Source: an uncultured Prevotella sp. (GTDB lineage: Bacteria; Bacteroidota; Bacteroidia; Bacteroidales; Bacteroidaceae). Taken from it: a stretch of 64,000 nucleotides of DNA. Position numbers and translations under genes: made by a program. The notes beneath the pieces are model-generated. The model worked only from the letters and a program-made list of their open reading frames with translations. It made no database searches and had not been told where the DNA came from. Numbering within the stretch: the first letter of the stretch is position 1; each line of letters begins with the position of its first letter. The stretch covers positions 62,001-126,000 of the forward strand of contig CALUFA010000003.1 of assembly GCA_944319795.1 (NCBI GenBank), read 5' to 3'. Positions 36,934-46,492 of this stretch are shown in pieces.

Positions 36934-37995
36934 CTACTTAATAGTCACTTGCGTTGCCCCGTATCCGTATTCTTGGAACGACGCATCCTGATACGGGCAT
37001 TTCTTGTAACGGTAATTCAACTCATGTATTATTGCATGACGCAACACTCCCTCTCCTTTACCGTGAATGAATATCAACTTTGTGCCTATCTTACCCTTAT
37101 ATTCATCCATAGTCCGGCGGAAAACGTCAAGTTGATGATTGAGTATGTCTGCTGCCGACATTCCTGCCGTTGTTTCAAGAAGTTCACCGGCATGCAAATC
37201 CACTACCACAGGCTCGTCTTTACCACGTTGTTTCCTAGCTGGTTGCGGAATAATCTTTTTAATGTCTTCCGACACCTTACGAGCCATGTCCTGCTTTAAC
37301 TTTTTAGCATCAATGACGAGAGGACGAACAGGTCGGTCATTCTCTATTATCGTATAGATCAATGCCGGCTGCTCAAAGAAATCGTTCTCCTGGAACGTAT
37401 GCAACTTATAAAACTTAACCGTATCTACACGGATCTGTGCATCAACAGCCGGCTTAATCATAAATGTCTTTCCACGCTTATATGATATGAGCTGCACAGC
37501 AATACGTTCAAGTTCATTCAACGACTCATGGTCAAACTCTTCGATGAACAGTTTCGTGTTAGGCTCAACTTCGCCAGACGACCTTAATCGCCAACCCGCA
37601 CTTTCTGCCGACATATACGTGTAAGAAACGTAATAATTGCTGTCGTTTACAAGGTAAGCCTCAAACTTTGTCTTACTCATTACCGTTGCATCAACAGGCA
37701 CAAACGCAAGATAAACCGACAAGACATCCCCACCTTTACGTTCCTCTGGCTCGGATATAAAGGTTATAGGACGGTCTGACGGATCATAATCGTCATCTTC
37801 TTGCTTTTGTTTCGAGACGGGAACAACAGGTTTTATATTATAATCGTCAGTATCGACAACTACGACATCATTGACACGAACTGGTATTTGGAATCCATCC
37901 TCATCCTCAACCAAGACTACATTCTTATCTTGAAAACCGGCGACTATTCCACCGCCTGTCTCACTTAAGAACCTAACTTTATCTCCTATTTTCAT
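36934..37995 (-). CDS. DUF2027 and Smr domain protein
   Basis: A 353-residue protein. The N-terminus ([21 protein letters not shown]) is the DUF2027 start, a small beta-barrel-like unit, with more DUF2027 beta-rich sequence to about residue 240. The C-terminus is an Smr domain (about 265-353): [11 protein letters not shown] (DLHG-like, with Ala for Gly), [27 protein letters not shown] (the HGKGEG motif). Smr domains are DNA- or RNA-cutting modules of MutS2 type, and HGxGxG is the conserved site. The target here is unknown. It lies between queA and nadE on the same strand. Confidence 0.85.
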   Translation of the reverse strand: MKIGDKVRFLSETGGGIVAGFQDKNVVLVEDEDGFQIPVRVNDVVVVDTDDYNIKPVVPVSKQKQEDDDYDPSDRPITFISEPEERKGGDVLSVYLAFVPVDATVMSKTKFEAYLVNDSNYYVSYTYMSAESAGWRLRSSGEVEPNTKLFIEEFDHESLNELERIAVQLISYKRGKTFMIKPAVDAQIRVDTVKFYKLHTFQENDFFEQPALIYTIIENDRPVRPLVIDAKKLKQDMARKVSEDIKKIIPQPARKQRGKDEPVVVDLHAGELLETTAGMSAADILNHQLDVFRRTMDEYKGKIGTKLIFIHGKGEGVLRHAIIHELNYRYKKCPYQDASFQEYGYGATQVTIK

Positions 37996-38024
37996 ATCTT
38001 TATTTTATTTTTATTCCGCAATAC

Positions 38025-39242
38025 TCATGGAATCAACAACGAACTGTCGCCATAGCTCAAGAACCTGAAATCATGGGCAAGGGCGTAATCGTATATCTTA
38101 CGCCAGTCACCATTGACAAAGGCGCTTACGAGCAATAGCAACGTACTTTGAGGCTGATGGAAGTTGGTGACAAGCATCTTAACTATTTTATATTTATAGC
38201 CTGGCGCAATTATTATTTGCGTGCTGCCATGAAATGAAGTCATCCCGTTTTTATCCAAATAATCCACTATGTTTTGCAAAGCCTCGACCGGCTTAAGTTG
38301 CGGATTCGTATCATACGGTTCCCATTGGTCGATATGCAGCTCTTCCTCTGTTGCATTTGGATTGTTGCCCAAGCGCGCCCCGATATAATACAGACTTTCA
38401 AGCGTCCTTACACTCGTCGTCCCGACTGCAATTGCACAGGCATCATGCTTTATAAGTTTCTCTAACGTCTCACGGCGCACGGAGATATATTCCGTATGCA
38501 TGTCGTGTCCGGCAATCTCCTCGCTTTTAATCGGTTTGAACGTTCCTGCACCTACATGCAAGGTCAATTCCTCACGGTCTATACCATGCCCGTCTATAGA
38601 ATGCAATACGTCATCTGTAAAATGCAGTCCGGCCGTCGGCGCAGCAACGCTTCCTTTAATCTTGGAATACACTGTCTGATAAGTGATTTTGTCACTTTCC
38701 TGAGTTTCACGATTCAAATACGGCGGTATCGGCAACTCACCGGCATGTTCAAGAATATCAGCAAACGTCACCTTGGCATCGTCCCAATGAAAATCGACCC
38801 ATTGGCTCGTGCCCTGCTCGTGGCTGCGCATTGCAGTTAATGTAACTTCAAATCCATTTATCTCAAAAGTCCTTTTAAGGGAACCTTCTTTCCATTTCTT
38901 TAAGTTCCCGACCATACAAAGCCATGAACATTGTTTAGTCGTTTGGAACATTTGCTCATAATCCGCAGGTTGAGCAGGTTCAAGCAGAAAAACTTCTATC
39001 AGGGCACCAGTCTCTTTCCGAAAATGTATGCGTGCTTGGATAACCCTCGTATTATTGAATATCATCAACGAACCTTTGGGCAGATAATTTGCAATGTTAT
39101 AGAACATGTCTTCGGACACGTTTCCTTTATTATAAACAAGAAGTTTACTATGGTCGCGCTGCGCTATCGGGAACTTAGCGATGCGCCCGTCAGGCAACTC
39201 GTAATTATAATCTTTTATTTGAATATGTTTTGTCTCCATCAT
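38025..39242 (-). CDS. queA: S-adenosylmethionine:tRNA ribosyltransferase-isomerase
   Basis: A 405-residue QueA, which transfers the ribosyl part of SAM onto preQ1-tRNA to make epoxyqueuosine. Diagnostic segments are LPDGRIAKFPIAQRDHSKLLVY, IFNNTRVIQARI, PTAGLHFT, LHVGAGTFKPI, VGTTSVRTLES and NFHQPQSTLLLLVSAF. It is longer than the E. coli enzyme (356) but usual for Bacteroidota. The first two codons are both Met; METKHIQI may be the true start. Confidence 0.96.
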   Translation of the reverse strand: MMETKHIQIKDYNYELPDGRIAKFPIAQRDHSKLLVYNKGNVSEDMFYNIANYLPKGSLMIFNNTRVIQARIHFRKETGALIEVFLLEPAQPADYEQMFQTTKQCSWLCMVGNLKKWKEGSLKRTFEINGFEVTLTAMRSHEQGTSQWVDFHWDDAKVTFADILEHAGELPIPPYLNRETQESDKITYQTVYSKIKGSVAAPTAGLHFTDDVLHSIDGHGIDREELTLHVGAGTFKPIKSEEIAGHDMHTEYISVRRETLEKLIKHDACAIAVGTTSVRTLESLYYIGARLGNNPNATEEELHIDQWEPYDTNPQLKPVEALQNIVDYLDKNGMTSFHGSTQIIIAPGYKYKIVKMLVTNFHQPQSTLLLLVSAFVNGDWRKIYDYALAHDFRFLSYGDSSLLIP

Positions 39243-39255
39243 GAATGAAAAATAA

Positions 39256-39942
39256 CTAAAAAAACAATGCGCTTATTATTGCATACAGCAAAGTCAGCAC
39301 CAACACCAACAAAACGATGTCTATATCCGCCTGATTGTAACCGGTGGAAGTATATTGGGATGAAATATAATTAAAATCAGGATGCATACGAAGGTACAAC
39401 TTTATGTAAATGTAATATACAAAAGCTCCGACCAAGCCTCCCCACAAAAGGCCGACGGCAATATCGCTCGGATAATGTAAGCCGAGATACAGGCGTGTCC
39501 AACAATTCAACAACGACCAAACTACCATCGCCGTTACAAACTTACCGTTACGTACCAACAACGAGAAAAACACCGCTATGCAAAACGTATTAGAGGCATG
39601 GGCTGAAAAAAATCCATACTTAGCTCCACGCATTTCGTTGACTACGTCCAACGAATATTTCAACAGCGGTTCTTGCGAAGGACGTAAACGGCCAACAAGC
39701 GGCTTAACAACAAAGTCAACAACACCGTCAGACAACAACATACACAAACAAACGCAACCGACTACGAGCATTATCTGCTTCATCGTTTCGTTGTTTTTAA
39801 TTACGATGTAAAACAGAGAAAGATACAACGGTATCCATGTCAACCCGGATGTAAGGATTACAACCAGATTATCCATGAACAAAGAATCGCTTCCATTGAA
39901 AAACGCAAGAATATTGCAATCTGTCTCTATCAGTGTCTGCAT
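39256..39942 (-). CDS. PAP2-family membrane phosphatase
   Basis: A 228-residue integral membrane protein with six predicted helices. The phosphatase motifs are KPLVGRLRPS (motif 1, KxxxxxxRP), FSAHASNTF (motif 2, SxH with Ala for the usual Gly), and RLYLGLHYPSDIAVGLLWG (motif 3, Rx5Hx3D). These carry the catalytic His and Asp on the outer face. Likely substrates are undecaprenyl pyrophosphate or phosphatidylglycerol phosphate. It is 13 bases upstream of queA, so the two are probably cotranscribed. Confidence 0.92.
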   Translation of the reverse strand: MQTLIETDCNILAFFNGSDSLFMDNLVVILTSGLTWIPLYLSLFYIVIKNNETMKQIMLVVGCVCLCMLLSDGVVDFVVKPLVGRLRPSQEPLLKYSLDVVNEMRGAKYGFFSAHASNTFCIAVFFSLLVRNGKFVTAMVVWSLLNCWTRLYLGLHYPSDIAVGLLWGGLVGAFVYYIYIKLYLRMHPDFNYISSQYTSTGYNQADIDIVLLVLVLTLLYAIISALFF

Positions 39943-39976
39943 TTAATATATTTTTATTCCTAACACGACATCAGTT

Positions 39977-42550
39977 TCATATTCGCTCAATCTGCCTTGC
40001 CAGCACCCATCCTTCGCGTCCGTCTTCAAGTTCCACAAATTTCCAATCTTTCATCGTATCGTCTATAATCTCGACCCTGCTGCCTTCATGGATGATTGCG
40101 CTATATTCACTGTTCGCCGCCGGGGTCTTCTTCAACGCTACGGAAGGGGACGTCACTATGGCGCCCGTCTTCATCGTCAATGTACGTTTCTGCTCGTACG
40201 CAAAAATATTGCTAAGCACAAAAAGCACAACAAAAACGACTGCTCCGTAAAAGCCCGTTTTACGCAACAAAACCTTATGTCCGAACAGATAACAAAGCAC
40301 AAGTACCAAGGCGAAAGACATGCTTATTATTGACGTCTGCGCCCAACCGTCAACGCTGGTTAAATTGACCAGCGACTTATACCATGTTACAAAGAACATT
40401 TCGGATTTAGGCGTTATCTTATCAATGGTTTTCGAACGTGCCATCTGAAGATTGAACCTTATATCTTCATCTCCAGGCGACAACAGCAACGCACGCTCAT
40501 AATTCAACACCGCTCTTGTTATATTGTCCGTGCGGTAATACGAATTCCCGAGGTTGAAATACAAATCTGCGCTCGGGCCTTTTTTCAACAACTCTTCATA
40601 ATCCCTTATGGCTTGCTGATAATTACCTTTCTTATATTCATCGTCAGCATTTTTCTTTGTTATGGCATTTGCCGAGACCGGCAATAGCATGACAAACATC
40701 ACCAACAAGCCCAACTTCACGCCGGCCTTGTTCTTTTTAACTCCACGCAAAACGTCTTCGATCTTTATTATCGCCGTCATCGCAGCTTCAAAAGTTTGGT
40801 TCATATTTCCTTTTACGTCACCAGGTGCATAACGGTTGAACTCGCATTCGTCGACAGCCCTGATGAACATTGATATAGTATCCTCATCAACGTTCTTCAA
40901 TGCGAGCCTGTCGGCGATATTGTCTTTAGACAGTTGCTCAACCGGAATATTCAACTTATCTCCGACATATCCCCATAAAGCCCGAAGCACTTCATCATAA
41001 AATCTGTCATGGTCATTCTTAAGCATCAAGGTGCTTGCGTATTTCAGGCGTTTCGTCGCAATTCGGTTGGCTTTCTTTATCCTCAACTTCGTTATATCGG
41101 CATTATCTATCGCACGCTTACGGAAAGCGATAAGAACTCCGACAAAAACGACAAACAATATTGACAACACCACCCAATAAGCAACCGAACCATAGAATAT
41201 GTCACGCACGTCTTGAACCTCATAGTCGCCTTCCTTAATCGGATGTATGTCTTTATCTTTAAAATCACTATAATCAACAGCCGTATTGGCACTGCCGTCA
41301 CCTTTGGCAACATCAAGATTAAACGATTGCGTCTTTATGGTCTTATAAGCATTGGCTTCAATGTCATAATAAACAAATTCCACCGCCGGTATAACATACT
41401 TTCCCTGATTGCGCGGCACGGCAATAAAATCATATATCATATTACCTTCCACGCCGTTCGTGGTCAGCTTTGTCTTATCCGTTACTTTTGCATCATACTT
41501 ATCAAAATCCTTCGGAAATTTCACTATCGGCTGTTTTATCAACTTCAGATTGCCGACACCGCTTATCACGACGCGAATCGTTATCGGGTCGTTGGCTTTT
41601 ACCTCGTTCTTGTTGATTTGGGCGCTTATATTAAACTTTCCTACTCCTCCTGAGAAAGTTGCAGGACGCTTAGGGAGCGGATTCACATTGATTGTCATAC
41701 CAGGCGCTTTTATAGCACGCTTCACCTCTATATATCCGGAACCTCCGTTCAAAAAGGCTTCAAACGGGTCGACATTGCGATTTTGCTGAATCACCGTCCC
41801 ATTAAAGGTTATGCTCGGTATTTCCAACTTACCTGTCATTTGGGGGTACATTACATACTGGCTCCATGTGACACAACGGTAAGGCCGCCCATTAACACGC
41901 TCTATATGGAATGACTTTTGCTGCGGAAGGGGTATCTCTTGGGTGTGGAAACCTGTTAAATCAGGCATTTTCCCTTCAAGATGCGTCAAATCTACAAGTG
42001 TGTACACCTTGTATGTCAAAAGGATAGGTTCCTGTTCATATACGCTACGTTTATTCGCACTTACTTTTATAAACAAGTCACGGCCTCCGATAGGCGTTCC
42101 CGCATCGCTCAGGCGCGGCTGGTTATCCGATTCATCATGCATTCTCGGTGCTCCGCCGTTGTTGTCGCTTTCCCCTGCAACCTTAATCTTTACAGCTTTT
42201 GAAGCAAGCCGTTTGCCGTTTGCTATTATATGCGCGGAAGGAATCGTGTAAACTCCGTTTTTAGAGGCACACAAAATAAACGTATATGTTATAGACGAAG
42301 AACTACTCGTGTGACCGTTTACCATTTGGTAGCTCGCTTGCGACGACTTATACGGACCAGTTATTATTTCCAAAGCATCAGGAATATTCCCGATGCGGAA
42401 ATCTTTCGCATTTTGCGTGTTTATTGTGTACGTAAGCCTGAAGTTCTCTCCCACGGAGACTTGCGACGGTGCGTTCACGACAAACCTCTGTGCGTTAGCC
42501 GATGCCACACATGCTAATATAAATTGTAAAATGAAAAAACATCTTTTCAT
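39977..42550 (-). CDS. BatD-BatE fusion protein
   Basis: An 857-residue membrane protein. Residues 1-20 form a signal peptide ending ANA-Q. About 20-460 is the BatD region of tandem beta-sandwich units (SVGENFRLTYTINTQNAKDFRIG; VRVVISGVGNLKL-like repeats). A transmembrane helix is near 465-485 and a cytoplasmic helical part runs to about 605. Then comes a second signal-like helix (LGLLVMFVMLLPVSANA) followed by TPR repeats (DEYKKGNYQQAIRDYEELL; ADLYFNLGNSYYRTDNITRAVLNYERALLL), more membrane helices and a C-terminal SH3-like unit (SRVEIIDDTMKDWKFVELEDGREGWVL). The second part matches BatE, which is a separate gene in some relatives. The start at 42550 gives the clean signal peptide; an upstream start at 42592 would overlap batC. 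Confidence 0.85.
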   Translation of the reverse strand: MKRCFFILQFILACVASANAQRFVVNAPSQVSVGENFRLTYTINTQNAKDFRIGNIPDALEIITGPYKSSQASYQMVNGHTSSSSSITYTFILCASKNGVYTIPSAHIIANGKRLASKAVKIKVAGESDNNGGAPRMHDESDNQPRLSDAGTPIGGRDLFIKVSANKRSVYEQEPILLTYKVYTLVDLTHLEGKMPDLTGFHTQEIPLPQQKSFHIERVNGRPYRCVTWSQYVMYPQMTGKLEIPSITFNGTVIQQNRNVDPFEAFLNGGSGYIEVKRAIKAPGMTINVNPLPKRPATFSGGVGKFNISAQINKNEVKANDPITIRVVISGVGNLKLIKQPIVKFPKDFDKYDAKVTDKTKLTTNGVEGNMIYDFIAVPRNQGKYVIPAVEFVYYDIEANAYKTIKTQSFNLDVAKGDGSANTAVDYSDFKDKDIHPIKEGDYEVQDVRDIFYGSVAYWVVLSILFVVFVGVLIAFRKRAIDNADITKLRIKKANRIATKRLKYASTLMLKNDHDRFYDEVLRALWGYVGDKLNIPVEQLSKDNIADRLALKNVDEDTISMFIRAVDECEFNRYAPGDVKGNMNQTFEAAMTAIIKIEDVLRGVKKNKAGVKLGLLVMFVMLLPVSANAITKKNADDEYKKGNYQQAIRDYEELLKKGPSADLYFNLGNSYYRTDNITRAVLNYERALLLSPGDEDIRFNLQMARSKTIDKITPKSEMFFVTWYKSLVNLTSVDGWAQTSIISMSFALVLVLCYLFGHKVLLRKTGFYGAVVFVVLFVLSNIFAYEQKRTLTMKTGAIVTSPSVALKKTPAANSEYSAIIHEGSRVEIIDDTMKDWKFVELEDGREGWVLARQIERI

Positions 42551-42575
42551 ACCTATGACCCCAATGAATTTACTT

Positions 42576-43274
42576 TTACCAGTTCTTGTCATTACTCCTG
42601 CGCGAGCCTGGTTTCTGCATGGCCTTCTTCAAGCGTTGCTGTGTCGCCTTTTCATTTTGTATAGCGGCATTTATCAGCTGCTCCGCATTTTCCTTGCTCA
42701 TCTGTTCTTGTTGCTGTTGTTGCTTGTTTTGGCCTTTTTCCTTTTGATTATTCCTATCCTTGTTGTTCTGCGATTTATTATTTTCGTTCTTCTTATTCTT
42801 ATCCTTGTTTTCGTTCTTCTTTTCATTCTTTTGCATACGCTTGCAGAGAGCAAGATTGTAACGCGTTTCATCGTCTTTCGGATTATTGCGCAACGACTGC
42901 TCGTAAGCCTTTATTGCGTCGGCATACATCCGGTGGTTTTGACATATCACCCCGATATTGTGATATACGCTTGCAAGACGTAACTTATTAGTCTCCAGCT
43001 TGGCGGCTTTCTGATATTGAACGATGGCAGCCGAATCCTTATTCTGCATCATCAAGGCACATCCCAAATTATAAACGGCCTGAGGATTAGACAGATTCTT
43101 AGACACCGCTTTTCTATATTGTATTTCGGCCTTGTCATATTGCTGCTTATCGAACAGACGGTTACCGTCACGCACAAACTGGCGGTCAGTCTGGGCATCA
43201 GCGATTATTACAACCCCTAAAAGCAACGTTAATATAATATACCTTCTCGCCATTTTAAAATTCATTTTATCCAA
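42576..43274 (-). CDS. batC: BatC-like TPR protein
   Basis: A 232-residue protein with an N-terminal signal or anchor (RRYIILTLLLGVVIIADAQ). Three TPR repeats follow: GNRLFDKQQYDKAEIQYRKAV; PQAVYNLGCALMMQNKDSAAIVQYQKAA; and MYADAIKAYEQSLRNNPKDDETRYNLA. A low-complexity Lys/Asn/Gln-rich tail comes next (KNENKDKNKKNENNK). This is the usual BatC form. It lies 4 bases after batB and 25 bases before batD-E. The cluster is linked in other Bacteroidota and spirochaetes to aerotolerance or envelope stress, though the mechanism is debated. Confidence 0.88.
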   Translation of the reverse strand: MDKMNFKMARRYIILTLLLGVVIIADAQTDRQFVRDGNRLFDKQQYDKAEIQYRKAVSKNLSNPQAVYNLGCALMMQNKDSAAIVQYQKAAKLETNKLRLASVYHNIGVICQNHRMYADAIKAYEQSLRNNPKDDETRYNLALCKRMQKNEKKNENKDKNKKNENNKSQNNKDRNNQKEKGQNKQQQQQEQMSKENAEQLINAAIQNEKATQQRLKKAMQKPGSRRSNDKNW

Positions 43275-43278
43275 AATA

Positions 43279-44295
43279 TCATCTGAATAACTTTATCTTC
43301 TTAAGTAGCGGATTCTTACTCTCAAGAATTACGGTCTCGATAACCAATAATAAAACCAATAAAATGCCAACAGCTTGGAACTGTTCGTCGTATTCACTGT
43401 AAACAACACTCATAATATCGCCTTTCTGCAACTTGGATATCTCATTGTCAAGTTGTTTCTGGGCTACATTCGTATTGTCAACATGAATATACGCTCCGCC
43501 TCCGGCTTCTGCAATTTGCTTACACATGCTTTCGTTTAACGCCGACATCACGTCTTGCCCGGTTCTGTCTTTCATATATCCGCCTCCTGCTTCCGGAACC
43601 GGTGAGCCCTTCGGCGAGCCTACTCCTAAGACAAAGACCCTCATACCATTCTTTTTCGCCTTCCTGGCAGCCTCGACAGCACGACCTTCATGATCTTCAC
43701 CGTCCGTGATGACGATTATCGCACGCCCTACTTTATCCTGCTTAGTGAAACTTCTTGAACTCAGTTCGATGGCTTCGCCGAGATTGGTTCCTTGGACGGC
43801 AATCAACGTCGGTTCTATATTTTGCAGGAACATCTTTGCCGACACGTAATCACTTGTTATAGGAAGTTGCACGAAAGCGTCACCTGCAAAAACGACAAGA
43901 CCGACTTTGTCGTTCGTAAAATTGTCAACCAAATTCTCAATCAACATCTTGCTCTTGTCCAAACGCGACGGCGCAACATCTTCAGCCTTCATCGAGTTAC
44001 TAATGTCCAACGCTAAAATAACCTCTATGCCACGACGTTGTTCTTGGCTTATCTTTGTGCCCATTTGTGGCCGGGCGAGCATTACAGCCAACAAGGCAAT
44101 GGCTGCGGACATGAGCCAAAACTTAACCTCGTTTCTAACTTTTGAGACATCAGGCATAAGATCCTTCAGCAGCGCAGGGTCGCCGAATTTCATTATTTGC
44201 CGCTTACGTTTACGCAATCCGAACATCCTTATAACAACAAGGAGCGGTATCAATATCAGCAAATACAAATATGCAGGGTCTTCAAATCTGAACAT
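43279..44295 (-). CDS. batB: BatB, VWA-domain membrane protein
   Basis: A 338-residue protein with N-terminal helices (YLYLLILIPLLVVIRMFGL; LMSAAIALLAVMLARP). A von Willebrand A domain follows with an intact MIDAS site (LALDISNSMKAEDV, then IVITDGEDHEGRAVEAARKA), and a C-terminal membrane helix (AVGILLVLLLVIETVILES). The metal site suggests protein-protein adhesion. A glycine-rich insert (VPEAGGGYMKDRTGQD) follows the VWA core. It pairs with BatA. Confidence 0.92.
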   Translation of the reverse strand: MFRFEDPAYLYLLILIPLLVVIRMFGLRKRKRQIMKFGDPALLKDLMPDVSKVRNEVKFWLMSAAIALLAVMLARPQMGTKISQEQRRGIEVILALDISNSMKAEDVAPSRLDKSKMLIENLVDNFTNDKVGLVVFAGDAFVQLPITSDYVSAKMFLQNIEPTLIAVQGTNLGEAIELSSRSFTKQDKVGRAIIVITDGEDHEGRAVEAARKAKKNGMRVFVLGVGSPKGSPVPEAGGGYMKDRTGQDVMSALNESMCKQIAEAGGGAYIHVDNTNVAQKQLDNEISKLQKGDIMSVVYSEYDEQFQAVGILLVLLLVIETVILESKNPLLKKIKLFR

Positions 44296-44322
44296 AAACG
44301 CTTAATAATTTTATTTAGAACA

Positions 44323-45321
44323 TTATGGAATACGACGAAAAACGACAAGCCTCAACAATACTTCAAGCAACATCGTGACAAATGCAGCTAAAGCGAACGG
44401 TTGGTAAACGTCATACCTCTTAGAGAACTTCTTGACGTCCATTTTCGTCTTTTCCAACTTATCAATGTCTCCATATATTTTTTTCAGTTCTGCCGTATTC
44501 GTCGCACGGTAAAAATGTCCGCCTGCAATTGAAGCAATTTCGCTCAAGGTCTCAACATCGATATCTGCGCGCAAATCAACATATTGCGTTGTTCCACCGA
44601 CTTGCATGGGATAAGGAGCCAAAGTCTTGCTTCCTATGGCGATGGTATAAACACGTATTCCGAAACTTTTAGCTATATTGGCTGCCGTCAGCGGAGAAAT
44701 GTCGCCCATGTTGTTGCTACCGTCGGTCAACAATATAACGACCTTACTCTTCGTCTTACTGTCCTTAAGACGTCCTACGGCGTTGGCCAATCCCATGCCT
44801 ATGGCAGTTCCGTCTTCGATAAGTCCCCTTGCCGCGATGTCGGTCCTTACGTTTTGTAGCAAGTTTATCAACGACGTATGATCAGTTGTCATCGGACACT
44901 GCGTAAACGCTTCGCCTGCAAAGATCGTCAAACCGATATTGTCATCCGGCCTGCCGGAAACAAATTCAGAGGCAACGTTTTTGGCCGCCTCTATTCTGTT
45001 TGGCTTCAAATCCTCAGCAAGCATACTTGTCGACACGTCCATTGCAAGCATTATATCAATGCCTTCAACCGTGCGCCTTCCCCAACTATTATACGTCTGA
45101 GGCCGTGCGAGTACGATAACGACAAGCACGAAAGTCACTATGCGTAAAAACGCAGGAAGCCACATCAGACGCACGCGCAGGCTTTTCGGCGCATACTGAT
45201 AAGCGAACGTATCGCTCATCTTCATAGTCGGCTCGCTCTTTTTCCTGTAAAGCAAGTACCAAATCAAGTAAGGCACAAGCAATAAAAGTAACAGGAAATA
45301 TTCTTTATTGGCAAATTCCAT
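44323..45321 (-). CDS. batA: BatA, VWA-domain membrane protein
   Basis: A 332-residue paralogue of BatB with the same layout: an N-terminal membrane segment (FLLLLLLVPYLIWYLLY), a second helix ending in VLARPQTYNSWG, MIDAS motif LAMDVSTSMLAEDLKP with VVILLTDGSNNMGD, and a final hydrophobic helix (ALAAFVTMLLEVLLRLVVF). VWA MIDAS residues are intact. It lies 27 bases before batB in the same transcript. Confidence 0.92.
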   Translation of the reverse strand: MEFANKEYFLLLLLLVPYLIWYLLYRKKSEPTMKMSDTFAYQYAPKSLRVRLMWLPAFLRIVTFVLVVIVLARPQTYNSWGRRTVEGIDIMLAMDVSTSMLAEDLKPNRIEAAKNVASEFVSGRPDDNIGLTIFAGEAFTQCPMTTDHTSLINLLQNVRTDIAARGLIEDGTAIGMGLANAVGRLKDSKTKSKVVILLTDGSNNMGDISPLTAANIAKSFGIRVYTIAIGSKTLAPYPMQVGGTTQYVDLRADIDVETLSEIASIAGGHFYRATNTAELKKIYGDIDKLEKTKMDVKKFSKRYDVYQPFALAAFVTMLLEVLLRLVVFRRIP

Positions 45322-45336
45322 AATTTACAATTCCTC

Positions 45337-46404
45337 CTACAACAACAAATAAACCTGGTACATGACGAACACGAAGAGAGCAGCTCCTGCAATCAGAAGC
45401 ACTATTATCGAACCCTTCAACACCGAACGTGAACGGATGTTCTGCTTATCAGCCTCTGTCAGATTCGGCTCTACGCGCTCTACGGTCGGCTGGTTCTCAA
45501 GTTTTGTCGTATTTATGAATTCGATTGCATTAACCAAATTTGCGTCATTCTCGTTTATCAGGGTCGAATACTTTGCAAATTTCACGAGGTCGGCCGTCAT
45601 GAAAAGTTCATTCAACTCATCAATCATCTTCCGGTCCTCTTCTTGTTGCAGCCTGGAAATTATTTCAGAACTTGTCATCTCCATGGCATTAAAGCCGAAC
45701 CTTGCCTTAATGTATTTCCTAAGCACATCGGTCAGAAGTGTATAATATGTCTTTTGGTCTTCCGACACTGACATCTTATTTTCCTTAATATGCTCTATTT
45801 CCTTCAATGCTTTTTGGTGCGGAGGAAGTTTCTTGATGATGCGCACCTTCGCAATGACAGGCTTGTTCTCCTTAAGCCTCGTCCATAAATAATACGTTAA
45901 AACGCATATTAACACAAAGACGACACTTAGCCAAAACGCCTGTTCCCAATCGCTCCATAAGAACGGATTGCTTTGGACACCCTTAGGCGGATAAAACTTT
46001 TCAGGATGTAAAGTGTCAACCGGTACGGTCAACACTTTCAAGGCAAGGCTCTTACTTTTATAATTCTTGCCGTCCACGTTCACCGTCATCGGCGGAAGAT
46101 AATACAGATTCTCGTCAAATGAGGTCAACGTATATCTCTTTGTTATCTTTAAAAGTCCGTTATCCAGCTGCGACGTGTCGGCATCCGAATGTGCCAACAC
46201 CTCGACTCCCGGCGTTATATACTGCGAAGGCTCATAAACGGGCATCTTCACCTTAGCTCCTTTCTTAGCCGTTACACTAAGGGCAACGCTCGTCTGCTCA
46301 CCTATAAGTATTTCTATCGAATCTATTTTAGATTCGACATAAACTTGAGCCGACGCGTTTAAAACGCATGCTATAAGTGATATTATGAAAATTATACGTT
46401 TCAT
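45337..46404 (-). CDS. Bat-operon membrane protein with beta-rich periplasmic domain
   Basis: A 355-residue protein. The signal peptide is MKRIIFIISLIACVLNASAQ from the ATG at 46404. A periplasmic beta-sandwich follows (VESKIDSIEILIGEQTSVALSVTAKKG; YTLTSFDENLYYLPPMTVNVDG), then a helix (AFWLSVVFVLICVLTYYLW), a cytoplasmic helical part (TYYTLLTDVLRKYIKARFG) and a second helix near the C-terminus. It has the same plan as BatD and sits between DUF58 and batA, as in other Bacteroidota Bat clusters. It probably partners the VWA proteins. No enzymatic motif. Confidence 0.75.
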   Translation of the reverse strand: MKRIIFIISLIACVLNASAQVYVESKIDSIEILIGEQTSVALSVTAKKGAKVKMPVYEPSQYITPGVEVLAHSDADTSQLDNGLLKITKRYTLTSFDENLYYLPPMTVNVDGKNYKSKSLALKVLTVPVDTLHPEKFYPPKGVQSNPFLWSDWEQAFWLSVVFVLICVLTYYLWTRLKENKPVIAKVRIIKKLPPHQKALKEIEHIKENKMSVSEDQKTYYTLLTDVLRKYIKARFGFNAMEMTSSEIISRLQQEEDRKMIDELNELFMTADLVKFAKYSTLINENDANLVNAIEFINTTKLENQPTVERVEPNLTEADKQNIRSRSVLKGSIIVLLIAGAALFVFVMYQVYLLL

Positions 46405-46492
46405 TAGTTTATATTGGTTAAAAGGAACGGCCACCTAACAGGAATATGTATTTCAGTTAGTTCTAATGTACCCGTATTCATATTTACGCCTT

